A stretch of DNA of 42,272 nt from IMG/VR virus record IMGVR_UViG_3300023083_000003, positions 1-42,272 of that record, one strand, 5' to 3'. The position numbers were made by a program, and so were the translations under genes. The notes below the pieces were generated by a model. It had not been told where the DNA came from and did no database searches. It saw only the letters and a list, made by a program, of their open reading frames with translations. Shown in pieces: positions 13,928-21,659 of this stretch. The stretch is from a virus. Every line of letters begins with the position of its first letter. Position 1 is the first letter of the stretch.

Positions 13928-14089
13928 ATGAAAAACTTAACCGAACTAACGCCAAACGAAAGTAGCAATACATTGCGCTACAAATCAAACCTTACACCGC
14001 TTGAAGTAGCCGAAATACAGCAGATACAGCACTTAATTTACGACAACGATGAGCTACACGTTAAATTCTGGGATGACGATGAAAACTAA
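13928..14089 (+). CDS. Small hypothetical protein, 53 aa
   Basis: Soluble, with a middle helix (TPLEVAEIQQIQHLIYDND) and an acidic end (KFWDDDEN). The start at 13928 is 4 bases after the previous stop; an earlier in-frame ATG at 13904 would overlap it. No family recognised. Confidence 0.5.
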   Translation: MKNLTELTPNESSNTLRYKSNLTPLEVAEIQQIQHLIYDNDELHVKFWDDDEN

Positions 14090-14204
14090 CCACTACGCCA
14101 TTGCATTAACAACCGGCCTAACGCCATACCAGGCAAAACTATACGCGGCCGCAATGACACATTCAACCGCGCCAGATATCAACCATTTAAGAGTAATAAA
14201 ATGA
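14079..14204 (+). CDS. Small hypothetical protein, 41 aa
   Basis: Begins MKTNHYAIALTTGLTPYQAK, with a helix rich in alanine. It overlaps the preceding gene by 11 bases and the following gene by ATGA. An in-frame ATG at 14073 is an alternative start. The coupling is the main support. Confidence 0.4.
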   Translation: MKTNHYAIALTTGLTPYQAKLYAAAMTHSTAPDINHLRVIK

Positions 14205-14377
14205 AAACAGACGAAAACATAAAGGCAGCTTTTGAGGATATGCAAAAATCAATCAATCATGGATTGGATGGATTGCCGGAAAGTTTAAAAGCATCAATTA
14301 TTTTAAACCGCATGTATATTCTTGGCAAGTTTGAATTATGGATGCGCGAAGATTTAGAAAGGTTAGGTTTAATATGA
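14201..14377 (+). CDS. Small helical hypothetical protein, 58 aa
   Basis: Helical protein: NIKAAFEDMQKSINHGLDGL, then ILNRMYILGKFELWMREDLERL. No motif. Its stop overlaps the next ATG at 14374. Family not recognised. Confidence 0.5.
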   Translation: MKTDENIKAAFEDMQKSINHGLDGLPESLKASIILNRMYILGKFELWMREDLERLGLI

Positions 14378-14583
14378 ATTTAACAGAGATCAAAAAAGCC
14401 TTGTATAAAGAAAAGCCTATAGCGAATTGCATACATAAAGGCAACTACCATTTTAAATACCGGTGTAGATTGGAAGATAATACAAAGATTAACTTTTCTG
14501 TACCCGTAGCCGATATGGGCGATTTGCCTTTTGGCAACCAAGAACAGGGGCAATTATTAATTAGGTATATAGATTATGACTAA
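14374..14583 (+). CDS. Small hypothetical protein, 69 aa
   Basis: N-terminal helix (NLTEIKKALYKEKP) followed by strands (HFKYRCRLEDNTKINFSVPV) and a Gly-rich turn before LLIRYIDYD. Looks like a compact alpha/beta domain. Coupled to the preceding gene. Unrecognised. Confidence 0.55.
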   Translation: MNLTEIKKALYKEKPIANCIHKGNYHFKYRCRLEDNTKINFSVPVADMGDLPFGNQEQGQLLIRYIDYD

Positions 14584-14662
14584 CATCAACTGGCAGGATG
14601 CCGAAAAGGAGATTTAAGAAGAAGGGGTAGTCCGTCTCGATAACGGCTTAGTAGTGTAAAGC
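14576..14662 (+). pseudogene. Possible broken small gene with in-frame TAA
   Basis: ATG at 14576 gives MTNINWQDAEKEI, then TAA, and the same frame continues EEGVVRLDNGLVV before a second TAA. The continuation reads like the rest of the same protein, so this may be a small gene interrupted by a nonsense change, or a 13-codon leader peptide. The stretch to 14727 holds no other gene. It is more GC-rich than its surroundings and includes a C(TTCG)G tetraloop hairpin at 14674-14683. Confidence 0.3.
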
Positions 14663-14727
14663 AGCACACCTCGCCCTTCGGGGTCACCCACTTTTCCGAA
14701 ATAAACGAACCAAAATAAAATAACAAT

Positions 14728-14919
14728 ATGCCAGTAAAACCAAACACAGAATACCTTTGCATGAAAGAAACAATAGCTTTTGAAGAAGGTAAAATTTACA
14801 AGACAGACAACGATGGTGATATCATTGATGGAGATGGGGATATTAGGGGTGTATTATCTGAATCAGAATATGACTTTTTCCTATCCATGTTTCAAGAACT
14901 TAGCAAACGCAAGCCATGA
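14728..14919 (+). CDS. Small acidic hypothetical protein
   Basis: 63 residues. PNTEYLCMKETIAFEEGKIY is followed by a Gly/Asp-rich loop (DNDGDIIDGDGDIRG) and SEYDFFLSMFQEL. The N-terminal half resembles small SH3-like folds common in phages. Start at 14728 follows an A-rich leader. Function unknown. Confidence 0.55.
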   Translation: MPVKPNTEYLCMKETIAFEEGKIYKTDNDGDIIDGDGDIRGVLSESEYDFFLSMFQELSKRKP

Positions 14920-15065
14920 CACCACAACCAATAATCGAAAAAACCATAGGCAGACCGTACACCCCGCCAAAGTTAACGCCGCCTAAATTTGACATATTAC
15001 CACAACCCCCTGTTAAATTCGGCCAATTAGGAACAATATTAAATAAATTGAGAAATGGAAAGTAA
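14916..15065 (+). CDS. Proline-rich small protein
   Basis: 49 residues with about 11 prolines (GRPYTPPKLTPPKFDILPQP). Probably unstructured, perhaps a peptide that binds a partner. ATGA overlap with the previous gene; overlaps the next gene by 11 bases. Confidence 0.45.
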   Translation: MTPQPIIEKTIGRPYTPPKLTPPKFDILPQPPVKFGQLGTILNKLRNGK

Positions 15066-15219
15066 AAAAGAAGTAAAACGCCTGCTTCAAGAAAGCGGTA
15101 ATATCCATTTGTTTAATGATGTAAATTATAAAATATCCACACAACTAACCCAAATCGCTGAACGTGCAGACGCAATGTTAAGGCGACACTTTAAGAATTT
15201 AGAGGGGCAAAGAGAGTAA
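15055..15219 (+). CDS. Small helical hypothetical protein, 54 aa
   Basis: Basic N-terminal helix (SKKEVKRLLQESGN) and a C-terminal helix (QIAERADAMLRRHFKNL). No motif. Starts 11 bases inside the end of the previous gene, consistent with the dense packing of this island. Confidence 0.45.
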   Translation: MESKKEVKRLLQESGNIHLFNDVNYKISTQLTQIAERADAMLRRHFKNLEGQRE

Positions 15220-15266
15220 TATAAACACGATCTAATTGGTAAAAACTGTAAATAATCAAAAGAGAA

Positions 15267-15563
15267 ATGGAAAGTAATTTTAAAGGAACAAAAGGACCTT
15301 GGGAAATAGGCGATGAAAATAATTCATCATGTGATGTATCATTGCCAAACGGTAGTGACATATCACTAAGTAGATACGAAAGGAATACAGGAGATTTTGT
15401 GATGGAAAGGGAAGAAATGAGGGCAAATATGTATCTAATCGCAGCCGCCCCACTCTTGTTGGAGGCATTGCAAAATTGCATTAGTCACGTGTCTGATTTC
15501 TACCCCGAATATAAACAAGCAAAACACGCCATCAACGCCGCATTGGGCATAAAAGGAGAATGA
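15267..15563 (+). CDS. Conserved phage hypothetical protein (GPWEI...NLIAAAPLLLEAL family)
   Basis: 98 residues. GTKGPWEIGDEN near the N-terminus, then NMYLIAAAPLLLEALQNCI, and the C-terminal AINAALG together match a very widespread small phage protein family found in many hosts. Its function is unknown. ATG at 15267 follows a 47-base gap with an AAAGAGAA stretch that could serve as an RBS. Confidence 0.75.
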   Translation: MESNFKGTKGPWEIGDENNSSCDVSLPNGSDISLSRYERNTGDFVMEREEMRANMYLIAAAPLLLEALQNCISHVSDFYPEYKQAKHAINAALGIKGE

Positions 15564-15567
15564 GAAG

Positions 15568-15831
15568 ATGAAATACGAAAATATAGACCGAGTAAATACC
15601 ATTACAAAGCAAATTAAAAAAGACGAAAAGGAGTTGGAAATCCTTACTTCTTACATGGATGGTGACTTAATAAGAGTTAATATATCTCATAACGGGGCAA
15701 CAATACAAACAATTGTCGTTGGTGATTCCGAGCATAAATACACAAAAAATGCCATCCGGTTTATTGAAGATTGTATTCAGGACTGCAGGGATAGGATAAC
15801 TTCATCTATTTTAGAATTAGAAAAGCTATGA
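15568..15831 (+). CDS. Hypothetical helix-strand-helix protein, 87 aa
   Basis: Charged N-terminal coiled-coil-like helix (NTITKQIKKDEKELEILTS), central strands (LIRVNISHNGATIQTIVV) and a C-terminal helix (CIQDCRDRITSSILELEKL). Layout is like small phage proteins with a beta layer and two helices. Unrecognised. Confidence 0.6.
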   Translation: MKYENIDRVNTITKQIKKDEKELEILTSYMDGDLIRVNISHNGATIQTIVVGDSEHKYTKNAIRFIEDCIQDCRDRITSSILELEKL

Positions 15832-15932
15832 TCCGCACCATCAACCAATTTACATGGCGGCCATACGTTCTGGCTATTGTGTGTGCTTGTTTATCAGTAC
15901 TTGTTTTGTGCATTAAGGAGGGTTGGGTATGA
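15828..15932 (+). CDS. 34-residue single-pass membrane peptide
   Basis: One hydrophobic helix (YVLAIVCACLSVLVLCI) ending KEGWV. ATGA coupling on both sides (15828 and 15929). Function unknown. Confidence 0.45.
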   Translation: MIRTINQFTWRPYVLAIVCACLSVLVLCIKEGWV

Positions 15933-16324
15933 ATAGGGAGATAAAGTTTAGAGCATGGATGCCATCACTATCAAAATTATCGCATCCGTTTGATATTAAG
16001 GATATACCCTACATATTTAGTACGAATTTAGAAAAATACTCAATCATGCAATTCACCGGACTAAAAGACAAAAACGGTGTTGATATTTATGAGGGCGATA
16101 TAGTAAGAATATTATATACTGATTGGCCGTCTAATATAGACCCAAATGTACAACTTGAAGATTATCTAATTAGTATTAGTCATGAGGGTGAGGTAGTATA
16201 TAATGCTCCATCGTTTAAAATACTGTTCTTTAAAGAAGATAGGTATGGGGATCGCCCTGTTGGTTCTTTTAATTATGGACCTCATGGCAGGCTTGAAGTC
16301 ATCGGAAACATTTACCAACACTAA
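15929..16324 (+). CDS. YopX-family protein
   Basis: 131 residues. NREIKFRAWMPSLSKL at the start, MQFTGLKDKNGVDIYEGDIV in the middle and RLEVIGNIYQH at the end are the signature segments of the YopX family. This is a common phage and prophage protein with an SH3-like core and unknown function. Start chosen at the ATG overlapping the previous stop, 6 bases after a possible TTG. Confidence 0.85.
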   Translation: MNREIKFRAWMPSLSKLSHPFDIKDIPYIFSTNLEKYSIMQFTGLKDKNGVDIYEGDIVRILYTDWPSNIDPNVQLEDYLISISHEGEVVYNAPSFKILFFKEDRYGDRPVGSFNYGPHGRLEVIGNIYQH

Positions 16325-16334
16325 ACAAATAAAT

Positions 16335-16523
16335 ATGAACACAGATCCAAAAACAAGTATTAATTCAACAGTTGACGGCTTAACTAAGCGCGAATACTTC
16401 TCCGCGAGAGCAATGCAAGGATATGCAGCAAGTGATTTTTATTCTGGCGATGATCCAGATGATATAGCAAAATCTGCTGTTATATTAGCTGACGCACTTA
16501 TTAACGCGTTAAATGAACACTAA
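16335..16523 (+). CDS. Conserved small phage protein (LTKREYFSARAMQG family)
   Basis: 62 residues. GLTKREYFSARAMQGYAAS and AVILADALINALN match a small protein family found in many phages (often written LTxREYFAAMAMQGxL...LADALIxxL). Function unknown. ATG at 16335; an in-frame start far upstream lies in the YopX gene and is rejected. Confidence 0.7.
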   Translation: MNTDPKTSINSTVDGLTKREYFSARAMQGYAASDFYSGDDPDDIAKSAVILADALINALNEH

Positions 16524-16587
16524 ACAAAAACACGCCATCCTATGGGCTTTAATGATCGTAATAGGGTGGATAATTGGGAATGTATGA
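16513..16587 (+). CDS. 24-residue membrane peptide
   Basis: Hydrophobic helix (ILWALMIVIGWIIGNV) preceded by a basic N-terminus. It overlaps its upstream neighbour by 11 bases and the next gene by ATGA. Too short to classify; kept because of the coupling. Confidence 0.35.
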   Translation: MNTKQKHAILWALMIVIGWIIGNV

Positions 16588-16802
16588 AAAACTATTATTT
16601 AGCATTAGCTGCAACATATTTGGCATCAGCACAAGCAGGGGCCGATAAAATGACAAACGACCTTAGAAATAGAGCGCATGATAAATGGGAAAAAAGCAAA
16701 TTATTGCCAAGAAAACAAAAAAAGTTAATGCGGAAAGATGCAGCGCTTGATTATGAAATATCGTGTTGGACTAACGATTATTCAAATTACTTGTTTTTAT
16801 AA
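16584..16802 (+). CDS. Basic hypothetical protein, last gene of plus island 2
   Basis: 72 residues from ATG 16584. An alanine-rich N-terminal helix (YYLALAATYLASAQAGADK) is followed by a strongly basic region (KWEKSKLLPRKQKKLMRKD). The first helix is too polar at its ends for a clear signal peptide. It could bind nucleic acid. Convergent with the tail gene ending at 16849. Confidence 0.5.
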   Translation: MKNYYLALAATYLASAQAGADKMTNDLRNRAHDKWEKSKLLPRKQKKLMRKDAALDYEISCWTNDYSNYLFL

Positions 16803-16827
16803 GTTAACCAACCCCACGCCCCTACCA

Positions 16828-16850
16828 AGCCCCGCCTAAAAAACGGGGCT
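16828..16850. terminator. GC hairpin between convergent transcripts
   Basis: AGCCCCG (16828-16834) pairs with CGGGGCT (16844-16850) around CCTAAAAAA. It uses the same stem arms as the terminator at 7650-7678 but lacks a T-run on either strand, so it would be a weak intrinsic terminator. The TAG of the minus-strand tail gene lies in its edge. Confidence 0.5.
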
Positions 16851-17274
16851 AACTTATTACCGTTATGATGCTCGGGTACAATGTCTGAAAAGACCCGTTA
16901 TCTTCGCCCACAAGCGTTATATTCCAACCTGTGAATACACCTGATACATAAACCAATTGCATCGTTTGTAAGGGTATTAGGTTGTGTAGATCGTCTGATA
17001 TAACATCCTCGTAAGTTAGCCTGGCGTTTTTCGTAAAGCCATCTGGAACGGGTATAAATTTAGCGTATTGTAAAAGGGATTGGCCTGCTGTGTATTCGAT
17101 GGCTACCGGTTCTAATGCAGATGGTACATATTCCAATAGCGCCCTAAGATTTATTAAATCATCTGGTGCAAAATCAGAATAATGAAATTCAGTTTCATAG
17201 GTCTGCTTTTCATGTATGCGTATATCGCTCCCATCATTGCTGGTTATGCTATTTGCGGTTAGTTCATGCTTCAT
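16849..17274 (-). CDS. Distal tail-module hypothetical protein
   Basis: 141 residues, beta-rich (ANSITSNDGSDIRIHEKQ, FVPVPDGFTKNARLTYEDV-like central part, LVYVSGVFTGWNITLVGED). It overlaps the start of the preceding tail gene (TGA/ATG at 17274) and ends the main minus-strand tail operon. Likely a baseplate or fibre-tip accessory by position; family not recognised. Confidence 0.55.
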   Translation of the reverse strand: MKHELTANSITSNDGSDIRIHEKQTYETEFHYSDFAPDDLINLRALLEYVPSALEPVAIEYTAGQSLLQYAKFIPVPDGFTKNARLTYEDVISDDLHNLIPLQTMQLVYVSGVFTGWNITLVGEDNGSFQTLYPSIITVIS

Positions 17275-18890
17275 TATGCAGTGATTTTAACTATCCACAT
17301 CGTAACTAATGAACGCGGCCTAATGTCTATAGGGTTACCCGAACCTCCCATGTTATAAGCTATTTGACCTGTTACACCCGCAGTGCTTGCGCTTAAAACA
17401 TCCACTCCTGCATTGCCACCCTTTCTATCTTTACCGAACGTAACATTATTAACTGGCAATTGCTCCTTAGTTAGCGTCAATGAGTTACTACCAATGATTG
17501 TATCGCGTGTGATAGGTTGTGTACTATCCCAACCTATCATAAAGGTGTTTTTACGGTCTATTGTGCCATTAGTGCCGGATATTGCCCACCCTTCATACCC
17601 TGCACCTGCTTTACCCAAACCTGTTTCACCATCCCATTGTATTTCAAAATCTCCGTCGTTGATCTCTTCATAAAAAGCACCAAAACCGATAGGGAAAGCA
17701 GCAACGCCGCCGCCAGATGGAATAACAGGTACGGCATCTGCCTGGTCATATATAAAGTCAAAGTCAATATTTAACCCACCCGTTTCGGTTATCCCAGAAA
17801 GATATAATGTTTGCGCTGAATTAAAGCGATGCCGGATAGTTTTAACGGATGTAACATCCGTTGGTATATCCCATGTTCCGATTTCAGATCCGCCGTTAGA
17901 CGTCCCAATAAGCAGCGTAAATTCAGAAAATGTTTTGTTATTAATAGCAATGTAGTCTAATACTGAACGTTCCCTAAAGACGCCCGAAATAGCTATGTTA
18001 GCCGCTATGTTTAGCCTGGGTTCGTTTTTTCTTATCACAACGTAATCTTGATTTATAGGCTCGTCGCCTGTTGTGTATTGCTCTAAATTATTGTTATCCT
18101 TTGGAATTACCGCCAAACTCCAAAAACCATCTTGGTTTAATGAGTTTTCATTCCTTGTAGGTTCAAACTCACTACCTGCTTCTGCCCGTTCATAAAAAAC
18201 ACCATTAATTTGCTTCTGATCTACAGCAAAAATACGGTTACATTTATCAATAACCCAATTTGGTACACCTTCAGCAGTACCTACTATGTGGCTAAAGTTA
18301 CGAAACGGAATTGAATCTTCCTGTGTTATGTTATATTTTTGGTCGGTGTACTGTTCGGTGTTTGACTTGAACAATGGACTATAAAGCCCACCTTCAACAC
18401 GAAAGTTAAATACTATACCAGTATCAAAGACAACTCCATAATCATTTATAGAGTTTTTATACTCGTAAAGTATCGTATCTTTATGTAAATCTGCTACTGA
18501 TATAGGAGATGTTTGCCAAATTTTATCTTGGCTACCATCATTGTATTCTAACTGCCCGTAATAATCCCCCTCGTCAAACTCTGAAAAGTCTATTTCGGCC
18601 TCATAGCATTTATAAGTAACGTCTAAAATATTGGTAGGCGATTCGGGTATGGCAATGGTTTTATATAGCCTATCGGTCGCGTAATGATAAAAGTTTAATT
18701 CGGGGACATAATCGCTAATTACCTGTACCTGGGCCTTGTCGTTTGTCTGCCATTTTGCATAATAGCATCCATTAGGATTATATTGATCTATTTCTAAATC
18801 AAAGGGGCGTTTGTTATAACGCGGATCAATTACAGGATCTTTTTCTACCCAACGTAAGGAGTTTAGTAAAGGTACTTTGAATATGCCCAT
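17274..18890 (-). CDS. Distal tail/baseplate protein with collar-like C-terminal domain
   Basis: 538 residues. The N-terminal 200 residues look like the Bacteroidota tail family that begins with a strand-rich FKVPLLNSLRWVEKDP domain. The last 110 residues (GYEGWAISGTNGTIDRKNTF, then SLTLTKEQLPVNN, ending PRSLVTMWIVKITA) resemble the phage tail-collar/fibre-tip domain, which usually ends in a receptor-exposed loop and a conserved 'YY/LxFIxKI'-type strand. Probably a tail tip or baseplate-attached fibre. A TATATTTG box lies 4 bases upstream of its ATG. Confidence 0.65.
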   Translation of the reverse strand: MGIFKVPLLNSLRWVEKDPVIDPRYNKRPFDLEIDQYNPNGCYYAKWQTNDKAQVQVISDYVPELNFYHYATDRLYKTIAIPESPTNILDVTYKCYEAEIDFSEFDEGDYYGQLEYNDGSQDKIWQTSPISVADLHKDTILYEYKNSINDYGVVFDTGIVFNFRVEGGLYSPLFKSNTEQYTDQKYNITQEDSIPFRNFSHIVGTAEGVPNWVIDKCNRIFAVDQKQINGVFYERAEAGSEFEPTRNENSLNQDGFWSLAVIPKDNNNLEQYTTGDEPINQDYVVIRKNEPRLNIAANIAISGVFRERSVLDYIAINNKTFSEFTLLIGTSNGGSEIGTWDIPTDVTSVKTIRHRFNSAQTLYLSGITETGGLNIDFDFIYDQADAVPVIPSGGGVAAFPIGFGAFYEEINDGDFEIQWDGETGLGKAGAGYEGWAISGTNGTIDRKNTFMIGWDSTQPITRDTIIGSNSLTLTKEQLPVNNVTFGKDRKGGNAGVDVLSASTAGVTGQIAYNMGGSGNPIDIRPRSLVTMWIVKITA

Positions 18891-18894
18891 TGTT

Positions 18895-18902
18895 CAAATA
18901 TA
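18895..18902 (-). promoter_or_regulatory. TATATTTG -7-like box 4 bases before ATG 18890
   Basis: The minus-strand sequence TATATTTG is a perfect match to the Bacteroidota -7 element. TTG lies 16 bases upstream. With AACA between box and ATG, transcription from this site would start at or next to the start codon. Confidence 0.45.
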
Positions 18903-18909
18903 CAATAAA

Positions 18910-21120
18910 TTACCTAATCAACATTTGCAAATTATTATCCGGCGTTAATAACAACTTATAGTCGCGTGTGCTGTTTTGTCCCGCATCTACAGATGCCTCG
19001 ATAATAAACCCCTTCATGGCGTAATTATTAAATATAAACCCAACAGCCCCATAGTATTTAGTATCGATAAAATCTAAAGTGTCTTTAGGCAAATCGGTTG
19101 AAAACTCAACATTATAGGGTATAAATATGGGTTGTGGTAAACTACTTATCAGCACATCATCACGTTCTGATACAACCACCCCATCTAAACCAATAGTAAC
19201 TAAATTATAATTTTTAAAAGCAGACTCAAACCGTATCTTATAACCTTTTAACCCGTAAAAAATAGAAGCTAAATAAGCCCCACCCCGTAATAAATTGCGT
19301 TTAGGTGTAAGCATCCAGTTATAAAAACTATCACCCCCGTCAACCCCTGTAATACTTATTAAACCATCGCTACGCAAAGGCTGGTAATATGTTTGGCCCG
19401 CTTCTGGGTTGTCTTTAATCCATATAAAGAAATTATCATTATCCGACCTGCTCGCGGCCGTGTCGGTAGGTGTAACACGGATCTGCTCAATTCCGTAACA
19501 ATCCGCTCGTGTTTCCGATACAAGATTTAACTCTTTGTTCGTTGTTATGGCAACCGTATAACTTTGTTCGCTGTTTGTTTCCTGAGTCCCGTTTAAGCTA
19601 TCATATTGCTGATCCTGGTAACCTATTTTTATTGAGTTATATATTTTATCAAGTGCAACGGAAAGTTTAAATCCTGTTCTATTTGCGCCCACGTTTAATA
19701 TGGTTAAATTTCGGTAAACGTATGATAGGTTTTCCAAACATGCAGCACCATTGTCTAATCCAAACGAACAGTCGCCACCCATTACAGATTTAACAGATTG
19801 GTAAAAATCCTTAAAGCTGTATAGCAGATATTCGTTAAAGCTAACCAATACCACAGCCCCATCACCGCTAAAAGTATCGGCATTATCTACTGCCATAAAT
19901 GTATCTGCTATTTGATAGGTTGTTGAGTTGTATATTATAGGTGCGTTAACCACGGTGTACCTACTCCCTAATGATAACGTATCGCCTGGCAAATACCTTG
20001 TTTCGGGTGGTATCTGTCTGATAGCATTTGATGAAGTAATAACCAAATTATTCAGTATGCCAGATAGCAAAAATGATTGCGTAGGGTATGGATCATAAGC
20101 GCCACCCTGATTATCGCCATTCATTAATTGGATTAGCCTATCAAATACATAAGAGGCCCGTAAAGCCTTACAATGCGTAGCGGGTGTTTCTGTATTGTAG
20201 GCTAAAGATAAATCACCTGTTTCTATCTGAAAGCCTACATTTGTATTATTGCTGCTAAAATTCTTAAAGTAAATATATAGCCGCTCATTGGCATCCATAT
20301 CGAGCGTGAAATCGTAGTTTATATCAAAACCTACCGGTGCGGCACTTGGCAATGTAACATCATATATGGTATATACCAACGCGCCGGTAGACGAATAAAC
20401 TTCTATGCCAAAGTGTCTGTCACCGCTCGCGTTTGGGAATACAAACCCTTTTAAGTTGCCGAATAGCCTAATTTGCGTGTTGGTTGTTGCACGATAAAAC
20501 CATTCGTTTGATGTGGTAAAATCCGGTGTGCTATCCGCTAAAAATCCTGGCTTGTCTTGCACGCTGGCTACTGTAGCATGTTGCTCATTATTGACTAATA
20601 CTAACGGCCAAAAGGCATCCGACCTGTAATCTGTGTTTGGCGAATAAATAAAGTCTGCTTTTTCCTTTAGTTTAATTGGGGTTAATAAAACATCTATTGC
20701 CTCGGGTACATTAAGGGGTATCTGATACTTTACGCTATCGAATGCGGCTATCCTAAGGCTTAAATCATCCTGTGTAGCCGGTACTGTCACTCGCTTTAAT
20801 TCGTCCTCAAACTGGCTAAAATCAAGTTTGCCTTTATATATGTTTTTGTATTTTCGGGTAGATGGATTAAGTTTATCAATAAGCAGTTTTACATTGCTTA
20901 GTTGCCCGAATTGGTAAAATTCATTGCGCAAAAGATAAGCCCCCCTGAAGTTGAACTGAAAAGGCAGAGATAAGTTTTTTAATATCCCCTCGTAGTTTAC
21001 TGACCGCTTATAAGTTATCGTTGTTTTCTCCCAATCTACGGGCGCGTTTGGCAAAACTTCACTATCAACGCCGCGAACATCAAGCGTGAACTGAAATTTA
21101 TCTGGTTGGGTATCTGCCAT
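18910..21120 (-). CDS. Large distal tail protein after the tape measure
   Basis: 736 residues from ATG 21120 (MADTQPDKFQFTLDVRGVD). The upstream GTG at 21168 is rejected because a terminator-like hairpin lies between. N-terminal 250 residues are strand-rich like distal-tail (Dit/Tal) proteins; the middle has a carbohydrate-binding-like beta region (RLFGNLKGFVFPNASGDRHF) and the end returns to strands (YNVEFSTDLPKDTLDFIDTK). First gene after the tape measure in transcription order, so probably the distal tail or tail-tip hub. No enzymatic motif seen. Confidence 0.6.
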   Translation of the reverse strand: MADTQPDKFQFTLDVRGVDSEVLPNAPVDWEKTTITYKRSVNYEGILKNLSLPFQFNFRGAYLLRNEFYQFGQLSNVKLLIDKLNPSTRKYKNIYKGKLDFSQFEDELKRVTVPATQDDLSLRIAAFDSVKYQIPLNVPEAIDVLLTPIKLKEKADFIYSPNTDYRSDAFWPLVLVNNEQHATVASVQDKPGFLADSTPDFTTSNEWFYRATTNTQIRLFGNLKGFVFPNASGDRHFGIEVYSSTGALVYTIYDVTLPSAAPVGFDINYDFTLDMDANERLYIYFKNFSSNNTNVGFQIETGDLSLAYNTETPATHCKALRASYVFDRLIQLMNGDNQGGAYDPYPTQSFLLSGILNNLVITSSNAIRQIPPETRYLPGDTLSLGSRYTVVNAPIIYNSTTYQIADTFMAVDNADTFSGDGAVVLVSFNEYLLYSFKDFYQSVKSVMGGDCSFGLDNGAACLENLSYVYRNLTILNVGANRTGFKLSVALDKIYNSIKIGYQDQQYDSLNGTQETNSEQSYTVAITTNKELNLVSETRADCYGIEQIRVTPTDTAASRSDNDNFFIWIKDNPEAGQTYYQPLRSDGLISITGVDGGDSFYNWMLTPKRNLLRGGAYLASIFYGLKGYKIRFESAFKNYNLVTIGLDGVVVSERDDVLISSLPQPIFIPYNVEFSTDLPKDTLDFIDTKYYGAVGFIFNNYAMKGFIIEASVDAGQNSTRDYKLLLTPDNNLQMLIR

Positions 21121-21131
21121 ATGGTAAAGGT

Positions 21132-21165
21132 AATAAAAAAGCGTAATATCTTTTGATATTACGCT
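21132..21165 (-). terminator. Perfect 11-bp hairpin plus T-run in the tail-gene leader
   Basis: AGCGTAATATC (21140-21150) and GATATTACGCT (21155-21165) pair perfectly around TTTT. On the minus strand the stem is followed by TTTTTT at 21139-21134, a textbook intrinsic terminator. It ends only 12 bases before the ATG at 21120. It can stop leftward readthrough across the plus island or act as an attenuator for the tail gene. Confidence 0.75.
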
Positions 21166-21214
21166 CACCTAAACCTTAGCTTATGAAAACAAACGGTAAC
21201 CAGCCGCTGGAAAC

Positions 21215-21222
21215 CAAATATA
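21215..21222 (-). promoter_or_regulatory. TATATTTG -7-like box upstream of hairpin and tail gene
   Basis: The minus-strand sequence reads TATATTTG at 21222-21215. A transcript from here would start near 21210 and carry a leader of about 90 bases that includes the terminator-like hairpin. No good -33 TTTG was located. Confidence 0.35.
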
Positions 21223-21252
21223 GTAAACTATATAACAAAAATAAAATAAATT

Positions 21253-21280
21253 TTTGTTATAGCACTAAGTGTTATATCTT
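21253..21280 (+). promoter_or_regulatory. Promoter of plus island 3
   Basis: TTTG at 21253-21256, 16-base spacer, TATATCTT at 21273-21280, then AGCACC and ATG at 21287. The spacer includes CACTAAGTG, a short palindrome, and TAGCAC is repeated around the -7 box. Box-to-ATG spacing of 6 bases suggests a near-leaderless transcript. Confidence 0.45.
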
Positions 21281-21286
21281 AGCACC

Positions 21287-21481
21287 ATGAAACAACATAA
21301 GAGTATTAAACTGGAAAAATCTTTAATTGATAGAATTAATACAGAAGCATCTGGTGACAAAAGAAACTTTAACAATATGGTTGAGGTAATTTTGGATAGG
21401 TATTTCTATACTAAACAAAACAAATGCTCGCATGTATGGCATGAAGCTATTTGTATTAAATGCAACGTTAAACAACTTTAA
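21287..21481 (+). CDS. RHH DNA-binding protein with C-terminal Cys/His finger
   Basis: 64 residues from ATG 21287 (a GTG at 21269 is in the promoter). KSIKLEKSLIDRINTEASG (about 4-22) and NNMVEVILDRYFYT match strand-helix-helix RHH folds. The C-terminus CSHVWHEAICIKCNVKQL carries Cys, His and Cys-x-x-Cys, a likely zinc knuckle. An RHH with an added zinc finger is unusual and may form a dimer stabilised by zinc. First gene of plus island 3, divergent from the tail gene. Confidence 0.65.
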   Translation: MKQHKSIKLEKSLIDRINTEASGDKRNFNNMVEVILDRYFYTKQNKCSHVWHEAICIKCNVKQL

Positions 21482-21485
21482 TATC

Positions 21486-21659
21486 ATGAAAACAATAAAC
21501 GATTTAATCAAACAAGGTCGATATAAAGAAGCGCGTGAATTAATGGATAAAATTGATGAGATGCGAATAACACAATTCGATACTTATATAAAGTATTTTC
21601 CGTATGTGTTATTTGGTGGGTTTTTTATAATGGTAGTGGTCTTAATTTTTATCTTATGA
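21486..21659 (+). CDS. Small protein with C-terminal membrane helix
   Basis: 57 residues. N-terminal charged helices (KTINDLIKQGRYKEARELMD) and a C-terminal hydrophobic segment (YVLFGGFFIMVVVLIFIL). Resembles the 62-residue gene at 5332-5520 in overall plan. Located between two RHH genes; stop overlaps the ATG at 21656. Confidence 0.5.
   Translation: MKTINDLIKQGRYKEARELMDKIDEMRITQFDTYIKYFPYVLFGGFFIMVVVLIFIL

Noticed and set aside
16828-16850. Strong intrinsic terminator
   Set aside because: Stem is good but no T-run follows on either strand; listed only with moderate confidence.
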